The notes below the pieces were generated by a model. The model saw only the letters and a list, made by a program, of their open reading frames with translations. It had not been told where the DNA came from and ran no database searches. A DNA stretch of 48,922 bases, taken from the IMG/VR virus record IMGVR_UViG_3300037153_000047, positions 1-48,922 of that record; one strand, written 5' to 3'. Shown here in pieces: positions 40,343-47,238 of this stretch. The translations under genes were made by a program, and so were the position numbers. Positions within the stretch are counted from its first letter, which is position 1, and each line of letters opens with the position of its first letter. Source of the DNA: a virus.

Positions 40343-40542
40343 TGCATGTATTTCAATCTTTGTTGCAGCGTCCGCAGCTTGACGCGGAGGCGTGCGATTT
40401 CTTTTTTGTCTGTTGCTTCACACAGGAATTTGTGGACGAAACCGATATCTGTTTCCAGCTGGCGCATACGGCGGGCGCGTTCTTCGCGCTCGATCCTGCG
40501 ACGCTGGCGCTTTGTAATTTCGCCGGAGGGTTTTCCTGTCAT
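40339..40542 (-). CDS. Small basic coiled-coil protein, 67 aa
   Basis: This protein (ITKRQRRRIEREERARRMRQ, then LARLRVKLRTLQQRL-like heptads) is basic and very likely a coiled coil. It overlaps neighbours by 4 bp. It could bind nucleic acid. Confidence 0.65.
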   Translation of the reverse strand: MTGKPSGEITKRQRRRIEREERARRMRQLETDIGFVHKFLCEATDKKEIARLRVKLRTLQQRLKYMQ

Positions 40543-40715
40543 TTAATGCAGCGCCGACGACCGAACAAAAATCGGCGTTGACGATGATTGCTCGGGCGTG
40601 GCGGGGTTTGTGTGAACTTGTCGCACACGCACTCGCGGACTTGGCAGCGGTGGCCAAGATAATGGCGCTCGAGCGGATGCTTGCAGTTCTGGCATTGGTT
40701 GTCTGTTTCTTCCAT
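40539..40715 (-). CDS. Small zinc-ribbon protein, 58 aa
   Basis: The product MEETDNQCQNCKHPLERHYL then GHRCQVRECVCDKF has Cys and His in a C..C..H..C..C.C pattern, a zinc finger. A basic tail follows (RQRRFLFGRRRCIK). Its stop overlaps the next start. It is too small and shifted to be a shadow of its neighbours. Confidence 0.65.
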   Translation of the reverse strand: MEETDNQCQNCKHPLERHYLGHRCQVRECVCDKFTQTPPRPSNHRQRRFLFGRRRCIK

Positions 40716-40717
40716 AG

Positions 40718-41188
40718 CTAATAGTGGAACGGTTTGTGGTGCGTGGCATACGGCAGCTGGTTGCGCAACGCTTGGTAGTCCGGCTGCTCTTGGTTCGTGA
40801 CGCCATACAGCGAACGTTCGTGCGCGGTTGCGCGGTTCATGTGCGTGTCGACATAGGCGCAGCCGAACGGTGCGACCTCGTGAATTGTGCAGCGATCGTT
40901 TTCATCGAGAAAAACGCAGCACTTGCGTCTGCGATCCCAACGCGGTGTGATTGTGCCGACGCGCCGGACTTCTCCGGTCAACGCGTTTTTGACCATCGCA
41001 CCAGGAGACGCCCACAATTGCTTTTTGACATGGGAAAGCGCAATTTCGCGGCTCCAATTTTGCGTTTTCATAAACCAATCGACAATGCGCTCGAAGTCGC
41101 CTGCGATCAGCGAACCTGGCTGACGCTTGCAACAGGCGACGCAATCTTTACAGGCGCAGACGGTGCGGTTGAATGGATTGTCATTCAT
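40718..41188 (-). CDS. YkgJ-type cysteine-cluster protein
   Basis: This 156-aa protein has Cys groups typical of YkgJ/zinc- or iron-chelating proteins: CACKDCVACCKRQPG near the start, KCCVFLDENDRCTIHEVAPF and GCAYVD. The usual pattern C..C..CC...G and C.FL....C.IY/H..RP..C is recognisable. Its role in phages is unknown. It overlaps the upstream gene by 8 bp. Confidence 0.75.
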   Translation of the reverse strand: MNDNPFNRTVCACKDCVACCKRQPGSLIAGDFERIVDWFMKTQNWSREIALSHVKKQLWASPGAMVKNALTGEVRRVGTITPRWDRRRKCCVFLDENDRCTIHEVAPFGCAYVDTHMNRATAHERSLYGVTNQEQPDYQALRNQLPYATHHKPFHY

Positions 41189-41600
41189 CGACGCGCTCCC
41201 TTCTGTCGAAGTCGATTGCGAACGGTTCGGGCATGGCTTTGCCGATCTTTGACAGCGTAGATTTCAAGTCGCGCCAGAACTGTGCTTGCTTGGCTAGACT
41301 GGCGCACTGGCTGACAAACGGATTGCGTTCCGGTCTGCCGTTGCGACGCCACTCGTAATATTCGTCGCGGTAAATGGCGGCACTCCACGCGAGGGTCGCG
41401 GTTGTGCCATAGGTGCGCCGGACGAAACGGCCGTGCGCAGCGGGTCGCGCCCAAATACGCTCGGCGTCCGGATGACCGCCGACGGATGCGCCGGACAATT
41501 CATCTGTGCCAGATGGATTCCACCATTCACAGAAATCGTCTGGCGGTCGATTCGGGTCGTGCGGTGGTTCTTCAGTTTGCTTGTCATTTTTTCGTTTCAT
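41181..41600 (-). CDS. Hypothetical protein, 139 aa
   Basis: This protein has a Pro-rich, polar start (DPNRPPDDFCEWWNPSGTDE), then a helical Arg-rich middle (AIYRDEYYEWRRNGRPERNP) and an alpha-helical end. No family recognised. It overlaps both neighbours. Confidence 0.6.
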   Translation of the reverse strand: MKRKNDKQTEEPPHDPNRPPDDFCEWWNPSGTDELSGASVGGHPDAERIWARPAAHGRFVRRTYGTTATLAWSAAIYRDEYYEWRRNGRPERNPFVSQCASLAKQAQFWRDLKSTLSKIGKAMPEPFAIDFDRRERVDE

Positions 41601-41929
41601 AGTTTGTGCAGCTGTATGCGGATCGATTCGAGTTCGCGCAACACAGCGGGTGTTTGTTTCATGCGCATGAGTGCCGCCTTGCGACGGTTCAGCGCGTTAA
41701 TTCTGTTTTGCCGGACGTTGTAGGGCAATCGCGGCTGCTGCTGTTGCGGACGGAATTTCGCGTCATTGCGTTTCCATGTTCGCACAGCGGCTTGCCAATC
41801 TTTCATCAGCGTGCGCCCGACATACCATCCGTTGCTTTCGTAGTGGTCGAGGAATGCTTGCGCGTCGAATGAACGATATTCGATCTTCGCCGCATACTCG
41901 CGGAGTTCTGCAATCGTAGGTTTTCTCAC
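41597..41929 (-). CDS. Replication-linked protein with helicase-loader-like motif
   Basis: In this 110-aa protein the stretch FLDHYESNGWYVGRTLMKDW then QAAVRTWKRN matches the common C-terminal motif of phage replisome-organiser and DnaC/DnaT-like proteins (F..HY...GW.VGR..MKDW.AAVRTW). A basic helical tail follows. It would act in replication initiation, and the candidate origin lies just upstream of it on its coding strand. Confidence 0.65.
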   Translation of the reverse strand: MRKPTIAELREYAAKIEYRSFDAQAFLDHYESNGWYVGRTLMKDWQAAVRTWKRNDAKFRPQQQQPRLPYNVRQNRINALNRRKAALMRMKQTPAVLRELESIRIQLHKL

Positions 41930-41971
41930 ACTGGCATTGGTTCCTTTCTGTTGTGTTTACTTGCGTCTAAA

Positions 41972-42241
41972 GGTGGCTCGGAGAAGCGGAAAAGAGAAAA
42001 GAAAAAACCGCCAAAAAAGAAAAGCGAAATGTTTGTGGCTCGCCGACTTGCGACGGGGAGTTCGTTGTCCTCGCGCATCGCCTTCCGCTGGCAGTTCGGT
42101 CTATCTCAATACCGACGACTCGCAGGGTTCGTCGGGAGGGAAGTCGGCATCATGCTCTCGCCGAGCGTGTGACGAAGCGCGACGAACAAATACGAGGCTA
42201 GACGAAATCCAATTCTCTTGGCAACAACTATTTTTTCCGGA
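41972..42241. other. Gene-free gap with phased repeats; candidate replication origin
   Basis: The 312 bp between two minus-strand genes has no convincing frame. It holds a purine-rich tract (about 41980-42030), several CTCGC boxes, four 10-bp-spaced units (GACGAA at 42171, 42181 and 42201, TACGAG at 42191) and then an AT-rich stretch (42226-42248). Evenly phased short repeats beside AT-rich DNA and next to a helicase-loader-like gene fit an iteron origin. This is inference only. Confidence 0.4.
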
Positions 42242-42649
42242 TTAAAAAAGGTTGAATGTGCCTTCCTGTTTGACACGGCGCATCATGGATTTTTTGGGCA
42301 GCAATCGCACAGTGAGCGATTCGCGCCGGAGCGTCCAACGCTTGGCTTTGCCACGAGGGCCGCGCTTGGCCCACGACCAGACTTCAATGTCCATGTGATA
42401 GGCGAGGGACTTGGCGACTTCGGTTTCCAAGATTTTATTTGCCCGAGTGGAATGGTGACTGCCGTCTGTGGACTGGACAGCGAGAAGGTGAAAGTCATTG
42501 ACGGCCATCGTGTCGATGAACTCGAAAAGGTCTTGAGTTTTTAACAGACCTTTGTATCCGGCGGGCGTGCATGGCACTTTGCGCTCGCAATTTGCCACGG
42601 TGTAACCTTGTTTGCGCAGTTCGGCCTGCGTGCGTTGGGTGGGACTCAT
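42242..42649 (-). CDS. PD-(D/E)XK nuclease, resolvase-like
   Basis: This 135-aa protein has the start SPTQRTQAELRKQGYTVANC, then DLFEFIDTMAV and LLAVQSTDGSHHSTRANKI. That resembles a phage PD-(D/E)XK family with D..(F)D, then a hydrophobic VQ(S/T) in place of ExK, followed by WSWAKRG. Such proteins may cleave branched DNA. The active-site reading is tentative. Confidence 0.65.
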   Translation of the reverse strand: MSPTQRTQAELRKQGYTVANCERKVPCTPAGYKGLLKTQDLFEFIDTMAVNDFHLLAVQSTDGSHHSTRANKILETEVAKSLAYHMDIEVWSWAKRGPRGKAKRWTLRRESLTVRLLPKKSMMRRVKQEGTFNLF

Positions 42650-42789
42650 TTGTGTGCGACGGATAGAAACACGAATACGATTCCGCCGACAATCAATAAA
42701 GTGGCGACGAGCAATCCTAGCGTGGAAAGGGTAAGGTCGCGCTGATATTGCCGCTGCAAACGGCGATGTTCATTTGCCAGATTTTTCAT
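42646..42789 (-). CDS. Small membrane protein, 47 aa
   Basis: ATG at 42789 follows AAGGAAA. A basic start (MKNLANEHRRLQRQYQRDLT) is followed by one hydrophobic helix (LGLLVATLLIVGGIVFVFL). Unknown role. Confidence 0.65.
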   Translation of the reverse strand: MKNLANEHRRLQRQYQRDLTLSTLGLLVATLLIVGGIVFVFLSVAHK

Positions 42790-43003
42790 ACTTGATTTTT
42801 CCTTCCTTGTGTAGTTTTCGCAGTTCGGGGACAAGATCGATCAGCTCGTAAATGATCCAGCTGCCCGACCACAGTTTAAATTGCTCGCTGGCTTGTCTGC
42901 GAGCCGATGTGCTCATTTGAAATGGGCTGAACGATGGTCCTTCGCGGAGCCGTCCTAATAATTGCAGTGCTCTTTGCTTGCGCGTGTTTGATACCTTTGG
43001 CAT
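42770..43003 (-). CDS. Hypothetical basic protein, 77 aa
   Basis: This helical protein (VSNTRKQRALQLLGRLREGP, ELIDLVPELRKLHKEGKIKY) overlaps the downstream membrane gene by 20 bp. No family recognised. Confidence 0.6.
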   Translation of the reverse strand: MPKVSNTRKQRALQLLGRLREGPSFSPFQMSTSARRQASEQFKLWSGSWIIYELIDLVPELRKLHKEGKIKYEKSGK

Positions 43004-43024
43004 ATTGGTTGTGTTTGCTTGTCG

Positions 43025-43237
43025 TCATGGCGGCAGATCGAATAGGTCTGCCGCCTCTTTTTTGATCTTGGTTTTGCTGCGCCGGAAGCTTTGATTAAAT
43101 TTAGTCAAAGCTTTTTTGCGACCGAACTTCGGGCATGGCGCATAAAGTTTCTGGTGACCGTCACGCCCCAAGACGTAGCCGCATTCACACGACCAGCGTC
43201 CTTGGGCGCACGTTAATTTGTGGGTCAACTCACGCAT
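43025..43237 (-). CDS. Small zinc-binding protein; dyad repeat inside
   Basis: In this 70-aa protein, residues 8-35 (LTCAQGRWSCECGYVLGRDG, YAPCP) carry four Cys in a zinc-ribbon pattern. The following residues (KALTKFNQSFR) are encoded by dyad repeat copy 11, in frame and without a stop. The tail is basic and then acidic. The start at 43237 overlaps the upstream stop. Confidence 0.65.
   Translation of the reverse strand: MRELTHKLTCAQGRWSCECGYVLGRDGHQKLYAPCPKFGRKKALTKFNQSFRRSKTKIKKEAADLFDLPP
43085..43112 (+). repeat. 28-bp dyad repeat, copy 11 (palindromic, intragenic)
   Basis: The left arm is AAGCTTTGATTAAA and the right half TTTAGTCAAAGCTT, differing from a perfect palindrome at one pair. 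It is the only copy lying well inside a reading frame. Confidence 0.92.
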
Positions 43238-43523
43238 CGAGCATGGTTTGGAGTTTGGCGCGAAGCTGTTTCTCCATGTAGGCTCGCGCCATCGCCATCG
43301 GGACGCCTTTGTCAAAAGCGTCGACTGCCGACCGGATCGCTTTGCGGTGTGCGCTGACAATGACAGGGTCGGTGTCTGTTCCGGCTGCGATTATGTCGTG
43401 CGGGATTAATAATTCCAGTTCGCTCTTGCCGCGCTGGTGCGCGGTGTATGCGAACTCAAACGTCTGGCAAAGTTCGGCTATCAGACTGAGGCCGAACCGC
43501 TGATTCTTTTCTCTCTTTTTCAT
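43230..43523 (-). CDS. Hypothetical protein, 97 aa
   Basis: This protein (FGLSLIAELCQTFEFAYTAH, VIVSAHRKAIRSAVDAFDKG) is helical. It overlaps the upstream zinc-finger gene by 68 bp, which is long for this array; both frames look protein-like. Unknown function. Confidence 0.6.
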   Translation of the reverse strand: MKKREKNQRFGLSLIAELCQTFEFAYTAHQRGKSELELLIPHDIIAAGTDTDPVIVSAHRKAIRSAVDAFDKGVPMAMARAYMEKQLRAKLQTMLDA

Positions 43524-43725
43524 AGCGTAGTTTCATTTTGAGGATTGCGACTGCATCTTGGAATACTCGGAGCGCCATGTCGCCACAATACGACCGCTGC
43601 AAAATGCGCAGCGGCGTGACGATCAAATCGTCACAGCGCGGACAACAATGGTCGAGCGTGACCGGATGCGCCGAGCACGCTTTGCGCCTGTCGATGATTT
43701 CTTCCTGACAGACCGAGCAAATCAT
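43456..43725 (-). CDS. Zinc-finger protein, 89 aa
   Basis: The Cys/His set MICSVCQEEIIDRRKACSAH then CCPRCDDL suggests two zinc sites. A helix follows (LRVFQDAVAILKMKLRYEKE). The C-terminal 20 residues overlap the next gene. It overlaps the nuclease gene by 4 bp. Confidence 0.65.
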   Translation of the reverse strand: MICSVCQEEIIDRRKACSAHPVTLDHCCPRCDDLIVTPLRILQRSYCGDMALRVFQDAVAILKMKLRYEKERKESAVRPQSDSRTLPDV

Positions 43726-44864
43726 AGCGACCTCGCTTCATCCAGAAAGTTTTTGGACTTTTTGAATTTCAGCAATGCGCCAAGTGATCTGGAAAGTTTT
43801 TCCTTGGCCTCTTTGCGGGTGCTGCCTTTGGCCAGCTCGTCTTCCAACGCTTTGACGCTGAACTTTAAACATGCATACAGAACGTCGGGGCCGAACTCGG
43901 CGCGGACGACTTCCATTGCTTTGACTTCATCGGTGACGCTGCGATCCATCTTGCGGTTTAATCGCCAGCCAGTAATTGCATCGGGGTCGCGCTCGAGGAC
44001 GGTGACATACTGCGACAGAATAAACTCAATATTCTTTTGCTTTTCTTTCAGCTGCCGGACATGCTCGCCGCGTTCTTCCTTTGTGCGTCGATTGATCGCG
44101 GTAAATCCTTGGTCTGTAATTTCATCGGCAATGGCTACGTCGAGCGCGGCATCTGCGGCGATATACTCGGGACAGATGCGTTTTGCTGTGCAATACTGGC
44201 ACTGGATTGAACCGACAATTCGCCGCTGGTCTGGCTGCTGGATCAGCTGCACGCCGTGGCGCACGTAGTCCAACAGATTGTCGGATTGCTTGCGGTTGTA
44301 GACTCGCGCTTCCCACAGGGAATCGAAGTGGAGCGGATGAATCAACGCCACAACGGTTTCGATTGCGTCCAGTCGCTCGGCGAGCAACGCGCCTTCACTG
44401 CGGACTTGCCAGTTAATGTGAATCGGTGGCGGCGTTGTCCAACCGGATTTGTCGTCGATGACTAACAGGCGACGGGCATGCGGTTGCCAATCGTAACGGT
44501 CGACTCGCGCCGACCAAGTGTGGTTGAAATGTTCGTCGAAATCCCAAATACGTTCTTCGAACTCGATTTGTGCGCCCTCGAAATTGTATTCGTGGACTAG
44601 CTCGGACTCGCCGTAAGCGATGCGCGATGCCAGCCGCGCATCTGAATCGGACAAGTCGGAGAAATCGCCTTTCTCAAGCGCGGCATGGATTCGCTGACCG
44701 CGCAGCGTTGCAGCGTTGTCATCTTCCTTGGGAAGTTTGGCACACAGCGCACGCTTGCCAGGACAGCGGAACTCCGCGTCGAATGCGGACGCGGACGGAA
44801 GTCCCTCCGATTCGATATCGTGTTCACTCGGTGGGGCGTTCGGTCGTCGTCGTTTTTTTGCCAT
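43722..44864 (-). CDS. Cas4/RecB-like PD-(D/E)XK exonuclease
   Basis: In this 380-aa protein, the motif order fits a phage RecB/Cas4-type nuclease: SASAFDAEFRCPGKRALCAK, RGQRIHAALEKG, the catalytic LLVIDDKSG (D-x-K), the helical WQVRSEGALLAERL, and a late Cys set CQYCTAKRICPEY that may hold an iron-sulfur cluster. Next to the ERF gene it probably makes single strands for annealing. The start at 44864 follows GGAGGAAAA; a frame from 45092 is shadow. Confidence 0.82.
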   Translation of the reverse strand: MAKKRRRPNAPPSEHDIESEGLPSASAFDAEFRCPGKRALCAKLPKEDDNAATLRGQRIHAALEKGDFSDLSDSDARLASRIAYGESELVHEYNFEGAQIEFEERIWDFDEHFNHTWSARVDRYDWQPHARRLLVIDDKSGWTTPPPIHINWQVRSEGALLAERLDAIETVVALIHPLHFDSLWEARVYNRKQSDNLLDYVRHGVQLIQQPDQRRIVGSIQCQYCTAKRICPEYIAADAALDVAIADEITDQGFTAINRRTKEERGEHVRQLKEKQKNIEFILSQYVTVLERDPDAITGWRLNRKMDRSVTDEVKAMEVVRAEFGPDVLYACLKFSVKALEDELAKGSTRKEAKEKLSRSLGALLKFKKSKNFLDEARSL

Positions 44865-45102
44865 TCTTTTTCCTCCATTTCTTTGCTTGCGGACAGGTGG
44901 CGAAGTGCGACGTAAATCGCTTTTCGCCTTCGGCTGGTGGCGCACTGGTATAAACCGCGACGGGTTCAAGACCAGCTGCGCGTTCACGCAGGATGATATT
45001 TCCTGCGGGATTCGGGACAGGATCGATTGGCATGCGCCGGCCACGCTCGGTGACCGTCCACACAATGCGAGCGCCGCACGAGCGGCAGACAAAATTACTC
45101 AT
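44824..45102 (-). CDS. Zinc-ribbon phage protein, 92 aa
   Basis: CRSCGARIVWTVTERGRRMP followed later by HFATCPQAKKW is a small phage family with a zinc ribbon split by a beta-rich stretch. The function is unknown. It overlaps the nuclease start by 41 bp and the ERF gene end by 8 bp. Confidence 0.7.
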   Translation of the reverse strand: MSNFVCRSCGARIVWTVTERGRRMPIDPVPNPAGNIILRERAAGLEPVAVYTSAPPAEGEKRFTSHFATCPQAKKWRKKNGKKTTTTERPTE

Positions 45103-45697
45103 TGGAAAGTTCCTCCGATGCGAGACACAACGCGGCATCGAGCAACAAATCTTTTTCGTTCCACGTGCCTTTGTAGGGTTTCGGTATCCATTGTTCAATG
45201 AACCACGACAGACTTTTGGCTGTGAGGCTGCCGAGGGTTTTGCCTTTGTCTTTTCCCCAATGAACTTTGACTTCGCGCCAGTTCTCGAAACCTTCCTGCG
45301 CCAGAATGTCGACAGGCTCAATGTCGTTCGTGGCGGGTGTGCGCAGCTTGGTTTCTCGTCGCTGGTCTAGCGGGTCTTTTTGTTTCGGTTTGGCTTTATT
45401 CTCGGCGTCGAACGCAGCTTCGCCGGAAGGATATTTGCGCGACGTTGGCGCGGTCGCGCTGCCGGAATCTTCGTCTGCTTGTTGCGCTGCCCACGCCTTA
45501 ATGAGATTGGCCTTCGACTTGTCGTCGAGAATGCGACGCAAAATACCAGGCTGCACGGATGACAAGGTTTTGGTGCGACCGTCGATCAATTTCTTTTCCT
45601 CCAACAGTCGAAGCAAAAAGCCGTCTGGAATCTGGTGCTCGGTTAGAAACGTTTTCAACTCGAGGAAATCGGACGCTGCTTTGTGATTGTCGTCCAT
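45095..45697 (-). CDS. Possible nested product: C-terminal half of ERF protein
   Basis: The internal ATG begins MDDNHKAASDFLELKTFLTE and would give 200 residues including the WGKDKGKTLG domain. GAGGAA lies 6 bases upstream, as strong as any site in the array, and the ATG falls exactly in the linker between the two domains. Separate expression is inferred. Confidence 0.4.
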   Translation of the reverse strand: MDDNHKAASDFLELKTFLTEHQIPDGFLLRLLEEKKLIDGRTKTLSSVQPGILRRILDDKSKANLIKAWAAQQADEDSGSATAPTSRKYPSGEAAFDAENKAKPKQKDPLDQRRETKLRTPATNDIEPVDILAQEGFENWREVKVHWGKDKGKTLGSLTAKSLSWFIEQWIPKPYKGTWNEKDLLLDAALCLASEELSNE

Positions 45698-46225
45698 GGT
45701 TGTTTCCTCGTAATTCTTTCCGCGCCGATGACCTTGCGACTTGCGGGTCTCGTCGGTCGCCGCTGCCGCTGGCTGTGTTTTGGCGACGATTGGCGGGCGC
45801 TCGGTGCCAGCTTCGGGATCCTGTTCGTCGGTGACAAAAAAGTTTTTCATCAGGACGTATTTGACTGCGCCAGTGATTGCTTTGTAAACGCCTTTGTCGC
45901 CGGAGTCCCATCCGAGGCCAGCGCCACGGACAACGAGTTTTTCGTCGTTGTCGCCATTGTGGAAAGTGCATTCGACAATGACGCTGACATACACTCCGGC
46001 TTTTCCTTCGCCGTAGTGTGGCTCACACGACACAACGTTCGTGGAGAAATAAACATTTCGCTCGAGCAATCGCGGGCCGAGTATCGCCATCAGCTGGCCT
46101 TCGCCGATGTAGTTATACCCGAAATGCGGATTGCGTTTCGACTTCTCGATTGTGCCGAGGCCGTGTGCGACCTCGATCAGTTTTTTGACTAACGTGGTTT
46201 CTGTGCTTTTATTTTCCTGCTTCAT
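45095..46225 (-). CDS. erf: ERF-family single-strand annealing protein
   Basis: This 376-aa protein has an N-terminal ERF domain (residues 1-130: LVKKLIEVAHGLGTIEKSKR, FGYNYIGEGQLMAILGPRLL, GVYKAITGAVKYVLMKNFFV), which anneals DNA strands in recombination. The C-terminal half contains a separate small domain (VHWGKDKGKTLGSLTAKSLS, WFIEQW) like that of some exonuclease-linked proteins. An internal in-frame ATG at 45697 with GAGGAAAC before it may give the 200-aa C-terminal half alone. AAAGGAACC precedes the main start. Confidence 0.85.
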   Translation of the reverse strand: MKQENKSTETTLVKKLIEVAHGLGTIEKSKRNPHFGYNYIGEGQLMAILGPRLLERNVYFSTNVVSCEPHYGEGKAGVYVSVIVECTFHNGDNDEKLVVRGAGLGWDSGDKGVYKAITGAVKYVLMKNFFVTDEQDPEAGTERPPIVAKTQPAAAATDETRKSQGHRRGKNYEETTMDDNHKAASDFLELKTFLTEHQIPDGFLLRLLEEKKLIDGRTKTLSSVQPGILRRILDDKSKANLIKAWAAQQADEDSGSATAPTSRKYPSGEAAFDAENKAKPKQKDPLDQRRETKLRTPATNDIEPVDILAQEGFENWREVKVHWGKDKGKTLGSLTAKSLSWFIEQWIPKPYKGTWNEKDLLLDAALCLASEELSNE

Positions 46226-46250
46226 TTGAGTTCGGTTCCTTTCTGTGCTT

Positions 46251-46276
46251 GGCGGTCGGCGTAAAAACCGACCGCC
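46251..46276 (-). promoter_or_regulatory. Perfect hairpin in ERF leader
   Basis: GGCGGTCGG (46251-46259) pairs perfectly with CCGACCGCC (46268-46276) around an 8-base loop. On the minus strand it lies between the previous stop (46283) and the ERF Shine-Dalgarno. It lacks a T run in that direction, so it is more likely a stabiliser or attenuator than a terminator. Confidence 0.5.
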
Positions 46277-46282
46277 ATAATT

Positions 46283-46510
46283 TTATTCGATGCCCTGCTG
46301 TATCGACAACAATTGTTTTTCAAGATCGTCGAACTGGACATAATATCTGGCACGTGGGACTAGGCTACTTCTGACCGCCGGAACTTTTCCGTCCGCGACG
46401 GCTTTTCGCATCACCGCTATCGGTGCCCACGGATACTTTGCTTTCAGCTGACGGAGTGCTTCTGCCAGCGGCAGGCGTCCGTCGCTTTTTTGTTTTATCG
46501 CTCGATTCAT
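46283..46510 (-). CDS. Excisionase/MerR-like small DNA-binding protein
   Basis: In this 75-aa protein, LPLAEALRQLKAKYPWAPIA followed by AVADGKVPAVRSS and RYYVQFDDLEKQL has the order of helix-turn-helix then wing typical of excisionase or MerR-type proteins. AAAGGAGA precedes the ATG. It could regulate the early array. The match is by pattern only. Confidence 0.55.
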   Translation of the reverse strand: MNRAIKQKSDGRLPLAEALRQLKAKYPWAPIAVMRKAVADGKVPAVRSSLVPRARYYVQFDDLEKQLLSIQQGIE

Positions 46511-46715
46511 TTTTTGTCTCCTTTCGTGTTGCGGACGGAATGATTTTCAATGGCAGTCCGTTTGCCATTCGCTGTCCGCACAGACGGACGCGGCGCTCGT
46601 CGTCGTCGTTTAGATCGGCGAGAACGCTGTCCATTTTGCTGCGGTATTTTGCATTCGAGTGGAATCGCGCCCAGCGTTGCGCACGCTCGGCTACTTCATC
46701 ATCGGTCAGGGTCAT
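46365..46715 (-). CDS. Hypothetical protein with basic tail, 116 aa
   Basis: The first 65 residues (MTLTDDEVAERAQRWARFHS, NAKYRSKMDSVLADLNDDDE) are helical and protein-like. The rest (KTKKRRTPAAGRSTP) is basic and overlaps the next gene by 146 bp, so it is probably disordered. The ribosome-binding site is weak. Large repeat B lies directly upstream. Confidence 0.5.
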   Translation of the reverse strand: MTLTDDEVAERAQRWARFHSNAKYRSKMDSVLADLNDDDERRVRLCGQRMANGLPLKIIPSATRKETKNESSDKTKKRRTPAAGRSTPSAESKVSVGTDSGDAKSRRGRKSSGGQK

Positions 46716-46727
46716 GCTGCGTGTTCT

Positions 46728-46840
46728 TTCTAGGTTGCGTTTAAACGCGGTTTGTTTGGTTGTCGGCTATGGTCCATCAGGCGGGACAGGGAAAACGATT
46801 CTAGGGCGGTTTATGGCGCGGGAATCGGCATCCTAGTGGC
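46728..46840 (+). repeat. Large intergenic repeat, copy B
   Basis: CTAGG boxes lie at 46730-46734 and 46801-46805, again 71 bp apart as in copy A. Between them are GCGTTTAAACGCGGTTTG, GTCGGCTATGGTCCATCAGG and GAAAACGATTCTAGGGC; a GGCGCGGGAATCGGC tail follows. It has the same plus orientation although the genes here are on the minus strand. The rest of this gap (46841-46929) shows nothing recognisable. Confidence 0.75.
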
Positions 46841-46929
46841 TGGTCTGGTGGCGGGTCGGGCTTATGGTGGAGGGTCGGACGGTAAATATCCATCCGGCAT
46901 AGAAACCACAAACCCGTAAAAAGTCTGTG

Positions 46930-46964
46930 AAAAAAAGGGCGGCAGACGTTGGGCGCGGTCTGCC
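46930..46964 (-). terminator. Rho-independent terminator of the minus-strand 70-aa gene
   Basis: On the minus strand GGCAGAC/GTCTGCC (46958-46964 with 46941-46947) forms a 7-bp stem followed by GCCCTTTTTTT. It lies 40 bases after the stop at 47005. It would separate the helicase transcript from the ERF block. Confidence 0.75.
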
Positions 46965-46979
46965 AGCGCGTGCTACTGC

Positions 46980-47006
46980 AAGCTTTGATTAATTTTAGTC
47001 AAAGCT
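46980..47006 (+). repeat. 28-bp dyad repeat, copy 12 (near-palindromic form)
   Basis: The left arm is AAGCTTTGATTAA and the right half TTTTAGTCAAAGCT followed by AA. It overlaps the stop codon of the minus-strand gene at 47005 and lies beside the terminator. Confidence 0.88.
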
Positions 47007-47217
47007 AACTGCGTCCTGCGGGACAAGTCGGACTGACTGCGTCGCCGCATATGTCGCGGATTTCGCGTTCGGTGACAATGTCGATTGCCGCGTGCAATTC
47101 GGCGTCGCCGCTGAACGACTGGACGAATCCATCGTCGGTGCGGACTGTGCCGGATACACGCGCTGCTGTTTGGCCTTGCGGCGTAAACTCAATCGTGACC
47201 GAGAACGGTTTTTCCAT
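47005..47217 (-). CDS. Hypothetical small protein, 70 aa
   Basis: The product MEKPFSVTIEFTPQGQTAAR then VSGTVRTDDGFVQSFSGDAE looks like a compact beta sheet with a helix (AAIDIVTEREIRDICGD). AAAGGAAA precedes the ATG. No family recognised. Its transcript ends at the terminator downstream. Confidence 0.65.
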   Translation of the reverse strand: MEKPFSVTIEFTPQGQTAARVSGTVRTDDGFVQSFSGDAELHAAIDIVTEREIRDICGDAVSPTCPAGRS

Positions 47218-47238
47218 GGTGTGTGTTTCCTTTCTGTT

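Noticed and set aside
137-47006. Idea that the dyads are cloning or assembly artefacts (they contain AAGCTT and often TTAATTAA, restriction-enzyme sites)
   Set aside because: The copies differ from one another by natural-looking changes, sit at twelve separate gene borders, and one is read in frame within a gene. Linker artefacts would be identical.
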